NCBI RefSeq assembly: GCF_047425865.1
Contig: NZ_CP179735.1
DNA: 64,000 bases
Direction: 5' to 3' (one strand)
Source: Macrococcoides equi
GTDB taxonomy: Bacteria > Bacillota > Bacilli > Staphylococcales > Staphylococcaceae
Shown here: one piece after another, positions 17,123-25,100 of the stretch
Position numbering within the stretch: position 1 is the stretch's first letter
Layout: every line of letters starts with the position of its first letter
Notes under the pieces: generated by a model
The model's database searches: none
Told to the model about the DNA's origin: nothing
What the model saw: only the letters and a program-made list of their open reading frames with translations
Made by a program: the position numbers and the translations under genes

Positions 17123-18625
17123 TTATACGCCTACTTTATTCCATGCATCAGTTACTTGTGCTGCAACAGTAGCACCGTACAAGTCTTGTGCTGCTTGTGT
17201 CAATGCTTGCTTAGCATCAGCAAATGTTGCGTTACTTGTTAAATACGTAGTAAGTGCGCGGTAATATACTTTTTCTGCTTTATCTTTACCGATTGCAGTG
17301 ATCGTATAGTATGCTGCTTTATTTGGGATACCCATATTTGTATGGATACCGCCATTGTCAGCTGTTGTATTTACATATTGGCTCATGTTTGTTGGCATAC
17401 CATTTAATTCAGGATTTGAAATACTTCTCACACCATCATTAGCGATTGCTGGTGTGTAGATATCTTCCCCAATCCACCAATCTGTTGGATCATTAAAGTA
17501 TCCGAATGTATCTGAAATACTTTCATTTAATGCGCCTGATTGACCAGAGTATGCAAGTTTAGCACTGCTTGCAGTTACACCGTGTGTAATTTCATGTGCA
17601 ACAACATCTAATGCACCTGAGGTTGCACGGTATGTTGTACCGTCTCCGTCACCATAGATCATTTTATCTCCAGCCCATCCAGCATTGTTACGATAATCAT
17701 TTGTTGTATTAATTGAGTTAACGTGAACGATTGAAGGGATTGGTGATCCTAAATTATTGTATGAATCTCTGTTATGAACATTTTTATAGTAATTGTATAC
17801 ACGTCCTGCATAGTAGTGAGCATCTACTGCTGCACGTTGGTCTGCTGCATTGAATGTTTTATCTGTATCAGTAATGATGTCTGCCATTTTTGTTGTATTG
17901 TTAAATGCATACGTACTGATTTGACCCGTATGTGTTGTATCTACTAAAAGATAAGCGTTATTTTCATTTGTGATATTAATTGATTTATAACTTCCGACAA
18001 CCCCTAATCCTAATCCAGTTGTTGCGATGTTTTCCATTTTGTTTGTTACGTTCTCGATAAGACCGTTCTCAGCATTGATCGATACCACAACGTTATTGAT
18101 TGCTGGTGTTGTAGTAATTAATTCAACATTATAAACATAAAGGTTCTTTTTAGTATCGATAGTAAGTTCTGCTGATTTAACAACATCACCTGTCATATTT
18201 TTCGCTTCTGCCTGTGTTGTATGAATAGCAGTAAAAGCATTATCGATAGCTTGAGCTTTTGATAGTGTCACTGTATTAACAGGTGCTGGTAATGCTGTAT
18301 TAGTATCACCATTGATTAAGACAACCTTACCATTCGCATCTGTATGCACTTTGATCGCAAGTGCGTTTGTCAGTTTGCCATGAACTTTTGTTTGAAGTGT
18401 GTAGTGTGTGTAACCTAACGCATCTTTCGTTACGTCTGTTACATTATAATATTTCGCAAATTTCTTTGCTTTTTTACCGTTCGGTAAAGTTTTTAGACTT
18501 TCTATAGCTTGCGCTGGCGTAGTAACTTTAACGTTTGTGTCTTCTACAGCATGAGAAACAGGTGTCATAAAAGTAGTTGATGCAACGAGTGAAGCAAGTA
18601 TTGGTGTAATGAATTTTTTAGTCAT
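17123..18625 (-). CDS. Secreted M4 (thermolysin/aureolysin-like) metalloprotease
   Basis: The precursor has a signal peptide (MTKKFITPILAS... ending SHA), an FTP propeptide domain (about 30-90) and a PepSY-like part (about 110-195). The mature domain starts near residue 200 (TTGLGLGVVGSYKSIN). The zinc site is HEITH at about 342-346, with the third ligand in GALNESISDTFG about 24 residues on. A later GIHTNMGIPNKA carries the transition-state His. Length and layout match aureolysin, which matures other exoproteins and sheds surface adhesins. Here such adhesins are encoded nearby. The ATG has a GGAG site. Confidence 0.93.
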   Translation of the reverse strand: MTKKFITPILASLVASTTFMTPVSHAVEDTNVKVTTPAQAIESLKTLPNGKKAKKFAKYYNVTDVTKDALGYTHYTLQTKVHGKLTNALAIKVHTDANGKVVLINGDTNTALPAPVNTVTLSKAQAIDNAFTAIHTTQAEAKNMTGDVVKSAELTIDTKKNLYVYNVELITTTPAINNVVVSINAENGLIENVTNKMENIATTGLGLGVVGSYKSINITNENNAYLLVDTTHTGQISTYAFNNTTKMADIITDTDKTFNAADQRAAVDAHYYAGRVYNYYKNVHNRDSYNNLGSPIPSIVHVNSINTTNDYRNNAGWAGDKMIYGDGDGTTYRATSGALDVVAHEITHGVTASSAKLAYSGQSGALNESISDTFGYFNDPTDWWIGEDIYTPAIANDGVRSISNPELNGMPTNMSQYVNTTADNGGIHTNMGIPNKAAYYTITAIGKDKAEKVYYRALTTYLTSNATFADAKQALTQAAQDLYGATVAAQVTDAWNKVGV

Positions 18626-18667
18626 AATGGACTCCTTTAAAATGTGTAAAGTAAAAAAATAATAGTA

Positions 18668-18676
18668 ATTATACCA
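18668..18676 (-). promoter_or_regulatory. Extended -10 promoter of the M4 protease gene
   Basis: Read on the minus strand the site is TGGTATAAT, matching TGnTATAAT, about 45 bases upstream of the start codon. Confidence 0.5.
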
Positions 18677-18756
18677 CGCGTAAGATTGTTTGGATATTTT
18701 TTTATTTAAAATTTAACGAATCTGTTAATTATAAAATTATCTCATTATTTAATAAA

Positions 18757-18785
18757 TTGAAATAATACTTAATAAAAATTATGTT
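18757..18785 (+). promoter_or_regulatory. Possible sigma-A promoter of the tandem SgrR-like genes
   Basis: TTGAAA and TATGTT are separated by 17 bases and lie about 40 bases upstream of the first regulator gene. The -10 matches at four of six positions only. Confidence 0.35.
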
Positions 18786-18824
18786 AAAATAATATCGGTA
18801 AGACTGTATGCAAGGGGTGAAGTG

Positions 18825-20408
18825 ATGCAAAAAGTCGATGAGAAGTTATTACGATTATATAAACACTTACAAAATCATGAATTTATACGTGATGATGTAG
18901 CGACATTATTAGCAATAACGCCACGTCAGTTAAGTCGATTATTGAAGAAATGGGAGCAGGAAGGTTTGCTTCATTATCAAGTAGGTGTTGGGAGAGGCGT
19001 CTTATCAGAAATAAAATTTGATAAGAATATTGAACATTTATTTGTTAATTATACGGTGAATCATATTAAAGAGTATACTTTTGAGGAAATCACTGAAATA
19101 TTAACAATGCCGTTACATCAAGTGTCTAAAGAACTGATCACTTCTGTTTTTAATGCGCAGTTAGTTTTGCATAATGATGAGGGTGAAATTGATGAAGGAG
19201 CAACTTATGTTGATTATATTTATCGCATTCCGGATGATTTAGATCCATTGCTTCAGTCTGATATGTCTAAAGATACAATTATCTATAATATTATGGATAG
19301 ACTTTATGAAGTCAATTATGATTTAAGATTTACGAGTAATGTTGTGAGTCATGAAACCTTACATGATAATCAGTTTACGATGTATCTTCATCACTATATT
19401 ACATTCTCTGATGGAACGATGCTAAGTGCACAGCAAGTTGTAGATTGTCTGGAGAGATTCAGAACACATCCGGACCACGCTGATAAATTTAAAGGTGTGC
19501 GTAGCGTTACAGCACAAGGCTTATTTAATGTTACTATCATGCTTGATGAACCTTATAGTGCGGATTACATTAAGTTCATCCTTGCGCAAAGTGCTGCAAG
19601 TTTGTATAGAGTGCGTGAAGAATGTTTTATAGGGACTGGTGCATATGTGCTGCATCAAATGAAAGAGAGCTTTATTCAACTGGAGCAACGCAGATCAGCG
19701 CACCATGAGTTTGGTGATATTCAGCAAATATATTTAGTAAAGAATTATCAGCAATACTTAGATAACTATGAAAATGTTGAGACGAAAGACCTGGAGAAAC
19801 AACACGTCTTACAACGTGGTTATTTAATGTTTCATCCATGTTCTACTAAGTTAAATGTTAAAAAGCGTAAAATTATTGCCGATGCAGTGCATCACTTCTT
19901 CGATTGCTATGCAAAAAAAGAAGCGATATGTGACTACAATGGCCCGGTGATTACTGATGAAGTTATCCTGGGACTATTCAGCTTAAAAGATAAAGCACAG
20001 CTGCAGCTTATTCAATTTTTAAATCAAACAGGTTTTAATGTGAAGTATGAGTGTATCAGCTTCGATAAAGTACTCTCAGACGAATTAACTACGTTACCAT
20101 GTGACTTCTGCTTGATGTCATATACGAATATTGAGCAACTGTATTATGTGTCACTTCTGACAATGACCAATATAAAGAAACTACAACCATATTTCTGTGA
20201 AGACATTGAACAATCTAACTTTGCACGTAATCAACGCAAAGACTGGATAGCCACAGAGGAAATCTATAAAGAACATTTGGAATCAAATTACTGGATCAAT
20301 CCAATCAAGACCTTATGTAAAAATAAAGTAATACCTATAGACTATAAAAATATCCATGTCAATAACGATGGTATTTTGATCTACAACAAAATAATCGTAG
20401 TGGAGTGA
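18825..20408 (+). CDS. SgrR-like transcriptional regulator
   Basis: The ATG at 18825 is preferred over the adjacent GTG at 18822 because GGGGTGA lies at a fitting distance. The N-terminal 70 residues contain a winged-helix pattern (LLAITPRQLSRLLKKWEQEGLLHYQVGVGRG) of SgrR type. Residues about 140-400 form a solute-binding-protein family 5 domain (YRIPDDLDPL, NIMDRLYEVN, FSDGTMLSAQQVVDCL, CFIGTGAYVL). Such proteins bind DNA with one end and a peptide, sugar or related ligand with the other. It is adjacent to a second copy and just upstream of the first adhesin gene, which makes that gene a possible target (inference). Confidence 0.85.
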   Translation: MQKVDEKLLRLYKHLQNHEFIRDDVATLLAITPRQLSRLLKKWEQEGLLHYQVGVGRGVLSEIKFDKNIEHLFVNYTVNHIKEYTFEEITEILTMPLHQVSKELITSVFNAQLVLHNDEGEIDEGATYVDYIYRIPDDLDPLLQSDMSKDTIIYNIMDRLYEVNYDLRFTSNVVSHETLHDNQFTMYLHHYITFSDGTMLSAQQVVDCLERFRTHPDHADKFKGVRSVTAQGLFNVTIMLDEPYSADYIKFILAQSAASLYRVREECFIGTGAYVLHQMKESFIQLEQRRSAHHEFGDIQQIYLVKNYQQYLDNYENVETKDLEKQHVLQRGYLMFHPCSTKLNVKKRKIIADAVHHFFDCYAKKEAICDYNGPVITDEVILGLFSLKDKAQLQLIQFLNQTGFNVKYECISFDKVLSDELTTLPCDFCLMSYTNIEQLYYVSLLTMTNIKKLQPYFCEDIEQSNFARNQRKDWIATEEIYKEHLESNYWINPIKTLCKNKVIPIDYKNIHVNNDGILIYNKIIVVE

Positions 20409-20413
20409 ATCAC

Positions 20414-21994
20414 GTGATAGATAAAAGACTCGTATATCTACAGAACTATCTATCAGAAACATTACATATGGAATTACATGAATATATGAATATATCCAAA
20501 CGCCAACTCTCCCGACTGTTAAATCAATGGCAGGATGAAGGATATATTCAGTATAATGCTGGATTAGGACGTGGCCATAAAGCAGATATCACCTTGCTTG
20601 TAGATGCAGAGAAAGAAGTCTTCTCTTATGCAATCGAACACGCGCATCAGATGACCTTAGAAGAACTACAGTCATATATTAATCTGCCGTGGAATACAGA
20701 AACAAATGCCATCATTGTGACATCCATTATGGAAGAGTTTGGTAGTAAGGTGCAAAAAGGAAATGTATTACTTGATTATGTATACACGATACCAGAAGTT
20801 ATATCGCCTTGTGCATCAATTGATGCAGTAAGCTTTCAGGTGATAGGACAGATAGGAGAATGTCTGTATCAATATCGTAATCATTCAATAGAAAGAAAAC
20901 TTGTGAAGTATGATGAATGGAATAACTCAACATTACATATTTACTTGCATAAAGATATTTACTTTGATGATGGTATTCAGATGACTGCTGAACATGTTAA
21001 AGCATCCTTAGATAATATTATTTCTTGTGATAATTTTGAGAATCATTTTGAAAGTATAGAACAAGTTGAAGTAGCGAACCCATTTGAAATTATGATTCAC
21101 TGTAAGCAGACAACAGATCACATCAAACTATTACTTGCTGAACCCTTCACAGCGATTATTCGTCTGGAAGATGGACACATGCGCGGGACAGGTAAATATT
21201 ATATCCATAGTAAAGACAATAACCAGATTATATTAAGAGCAAATCCTTATCCAAAGCGTCAACCACAAGTGAAACAGGTATATATCGTTAAAAGTAAGAC
21301 ACGCTATGACAAAGCCTTCCCGTCAATAGAAGGCAGACGTTATAAGAAGTTCTGTGTATCCAACGCACTGCTTATGTGTAATCCTGAAACACAGCTCACA
21401 CTGGAAGAAAGAACGATATTCTCAAATATCTTATTTTATTATTTCAAACAATTGATGGAAGAAGAGAATCAGGACCTTAAATGGCTAACACATACTCCGG
21501 CGGTTAATAATACAACATATGAATTTACAAAACCTATTAAATTCCTGGTAGATGAATATAATCATCATGCGTTCAGAAAAATCTTTAACAAAATGAAGAA
21601 TCAGAATAATATCGATGTCACCATCGTATCGATCAAACATATCGATTACTTAAACAATAATATTAATCAATTTGATGTAGATTATGTATGGATGATGGAA
21701 GCTTATAAAGAAGAACAACCCTATCAGCTTTATGATTTATTGACACATTGTAAGTTTAAAGAGTGGTATGAAAAAAATATTTATTGTAAATATTTTCTAA
21801 AATCATTTGACTTAAATAATAAAAATGCATTAAAAAAATCTACAAATAGTTTTATGCAAGAGTTAGATAAAAATTATTATTGCATAAATGTTTATAAAAA
21901 ATATAAGTACTATTTTTATCCTTCATATATTGAATACATTGACGTTGATGACTATGGATACATTGATTATGGTAGTGCTGTGGTAAAGGGATAA
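20414..21994 (+). CDS. SgrR-like transcriptional regulator, tandem paralogue
   Basis: The GTG at 20414 is favoured because a GGAG at 20402-20405 is eight bases upstream, and because the resulting start (IDKRLVYLQNYL) lines up with the paralogue (VDEKLLRLYKHL). An alternative GTG at 20405 overlaps the previous stop. The layout is the same: winged helix (YMNISKRQLSRLLNQWQDEGYIQYNAGLGRG) and family 5 binding domain (YTIPEVISPC, IGECLYQYR, YFDDGIQMTAEHVKASL, MRGTGKYYI). The last part is unusually rich in Asn, Lys and Tyr. It is probably cotranscribed with the gene before it. Confidence 0.85.
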   Translation: MIDKRLVYLQNYLSETLHMELHEYMNISKRQLSRLLNQWQDEGYIQYNAGLGRGHKADITLLVDAEKEVFSYAIEHAHQMTLEELQSYINLPWNTETNAIIVTSIMEEFGSKVQKGNVLLDYVYTIPEVISPCASIDAVSFQVIGQIGECLYQYRNHSIERKLVKYDEWNNSTLHIYLHKDIYFDDGIQMTAEHVKASLDNIISCDNFENHFESIEQVEVANPFEIMIHCKQTTDHIKLLLAEPFTAIIRLEDGHMRGTGKYYIHSKDNNQIILRANPYPKRQPQVKQVYIVKSKTRYDKAFPSIEGRRYKKFCVSNALLMCNPETQLTLEERTIFSNILFYYFKQLMEEENQDLKWLTHTPAVNNTTYEFTKPIKFLVDEYNHHAFRKIFNKMKNQNNIDVTIVSIKHIDYLNNNINQFDVDYVWMMEAYKEEQPYQLYDLLTHCKFKEWYEKNIYCKYFLKSFDLNNKNALKKSTNSFMQELDKNYYCINVYKKYKYYFYPSYIEYIDVDDYGYIDYGSAVVKG

Positions 21995-22074
21995 AGAAAT
22001 AAACGCGTTATTATTGCAATATTGAATGTAATAATAATATAATTATATTCATTTTAATAATATAGCATTTAATT

Positions 22075-22109
22075 AAAAGGGGACATTTTTGTAAATAATG
22101 TCTCTTTTT
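22075..22109 (+). terminator. Terminator after the SgrR-like pair
   Basis: AAAAGGGGACATT pairs with AATGTCTCTTTTT (one G-T pair) around a short loop, ending in T-rich sequence. A similar element is present at 31666-31704. Confidence 0.65.
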
Positions 22110-22192
22110 ATATATTATGAAAGAATTTATAATATATATATAAAATGATTTCATTATGTAAAATGTTATCAATGAATAATGGAGGAAATTAA

Positions 22193-25100
22193 ATGAAAAA
22201 AACTACAAGTGGTAAACGTTACGACTTTATATCGAATAAACAGAACAAATATTCTATCAGAAAGTTCACGGTAGGGACTACATCGATCTTAATCGGATCA
22301 CTACTTTTCCTTGGACAAGATGCTCAAGCAGCTGAGAGTACGACTTCAACTGAACAAACAAGTAATACGAATACCTCAACAGACCCTACATCTACAGAAA
22401 CAACCCCAACAACAGAAACCGCGACAACGGAAACTCCAACAACAGAAACAACGACAACGGAAACTCCAACAACAGAAACAACGACAACGGAAACTCCAAC
22501 AACAGAAACAACGACAACGGAAACTCCAACAACAGAAACAACGACAACGGAAACTCCAACAACAGAAACAACGACAACGGAAACTCCAACAACAGAAACA
22601 ACGACAACGGAAACTCCAACAACAGAAACAACGACAACAGAAACAGCAACAACAGAAACCCCAACAACAGAAACTGCGACAACAGAAGCCCCAACAACAG
22701 AAACCGCGACAACGGAAGCTCCAACAACAGAAACCGCGACAACGGAAGCTCCAACAACAGAAGTTACAATGGCAGAGCCACAAAGTAATAGTAGAATATT
22801 CTCTGATGTGACTAATAAAATAAAATCAGTCGCTACTGAACAAGAAAAGCAAAATATACTATCAGCATATATTTCAAAAGCAACAGGTACTTCAATAGAA
22901 GAAGCTTCTAAAAATGTGCAAGGTTTGGGAATAGACTATAATAATATAACTGAAGAAGATTTGACAAGCGCTATATTGTTAGCAATATCAAATAATTATA
23001 ATGCTAGTCAAATACCAGTTACTCCTGTTTCGTTAACATCAGTAAATAATTATATGGAAAGTATTTCTATAAATTCGAATACTGACATAATCAGAAATTT
23101 AGTCGCACCAACTTCTAATCAGTATATAAAAGTAAATTCTGCAACTATATCTGACAGTGGAGCATATGATCAAAGGCGAAACTTAGTAGGAGTTAATGAT
23201 GGAACAATAGAACCACATGCTAGTGAATCAATAGAGTTTAATGTTGATTTTAGTATTGATAATAATGCTACGGCAGGTCAAACGTTTACTATTAGTTATG
23301 ATGACCAAACAATTCCTTCTGATTTAAATATGCAAGACTATTTACCGGTTGATATCGTAGACTACAATGGTGAAGTAATAGCAACTGGAGAATATGATGC
23401 AGCAACTAAAACTATTCTATATACTTTCACAGATTATGTTGATAAATACCAAAACGTAAATGCGAAAATAACATTATATTCTTACGTTGATAGAGCAGTA
23501 GTTCAAAATGAAGAGAATATTGATTTGAACTTTTCTATCGCAAATAACATTACTAGTAGTACTAAATATGTTGATTACCAAGAGTCGAGTGTATATGGTA
23601 TCAATTCATTAAAATCTAATTTTGAAAATGTAAATTTAACGAACAATACGGTAGAACAAATTTTTTATGTGAATTCAGAATACTTAAATACGTATAATTC
23701 AGAATTCATAATATATGGAAATAATCCTGATGGATCAGAAAGTAGTGTTTTAGTTGATGAAAATTCAATAATTGAAATTTATAATGCTGGTGATGGAACT
23801 ATTCTTCCTGATAGTATGAGAATTAATGACTATAGTTCTTTAAATAATGTAACAAATCAATTTAATGTATCAAACTATAATAATGATGAAGCCAGTATTT
23901 ATTTTGGAAATATACAGGATGTTTATGTTGTTAGGGTTATTAGTAAATATGATCCTACCTTAGCATTGCCTATTGGACAGAGCGGTGAATTAAATTCTAA
24001 TTACTACGGAAATACAACTTTTATCATGGCTGGAAACGCTATTAATGCTGTTAATGATACTTCAATTGGTGATGGAACTCTTCAAACGTATAAGCTTGGA
24101 GATTATGTTTGGATAGATACGAATAAAGATGGTATCCAAAATGAGGTAGGAACCCCTTTAGAAAACGTATTGGTTACTTTAACATTTCCTGATGGTTCTC
24201 AAAAAGCAATACGTACAGATGCAAATGGTTACTATGAATTCGCTGGTTTAACAGATAAAGAAACTTACACAGTTACTTTTGAAACACCAACAGGTTATAC
24301 ACCAACAGTTTCAGATAATACTGCAACTACTGATGGATTAGATTCAGATGGACTTTCAGTAACTGTAACTATTAATGGTGATGATAATCCAACGATTGAT
24401 ACAGGTTTCTATTTAACGCCAACATATAAACTTGGTGATTATGTTTGGTTTGATGCTGATAATGATGGAATTCAAGGATCATCTTCTAATGATTATGCAT
24501 TAGATGGAGTCACAGTAAACTTGTATGATGGAAATGGCAATCCTATCTTGGATGCAAATGGTGCACAAGTGACAACAACGTCAGATGTTAACGGTTACTA
24601 TGAATTTGTAGGATTACAAAACGGCACGTATACAGTTGAATTTATTAACCCTGATCCAACATTATTAACACCAACCGTATCTAATGCAAAAAATGATTTA
24701 ACAGATTCTGATATTACTGCGACTAATAACAGAGTGATTGCAGTTATTGACAATTCTGATAATATGACGATTGATGCGGGTTATACTTCATTGTCAGATT
24801 CAGTGACAGATTCAGTAACGGACTCAGTGACAGATTCAGTAACGGATTCAGTGACAGATTCAGTAACGGACTCAGTGACAGATTCAGTAACGGACTCAGT
24901 GACAGATTCGGTAACAGATTCAGTGACGGATTCAGTAACAGATTCAGTGACAGATTCAGTAACGGACTCAGTGACAGATTCAGTAACGGACTCAGTGACA
25001 GATTCAGTAACGGACTCAGTGACAGATTCAGTAACGGACTCAGTGACAGATTCAGTAACGGACTCAGTGACAGATTCAGTAACGGACTCAGTGACAGATT

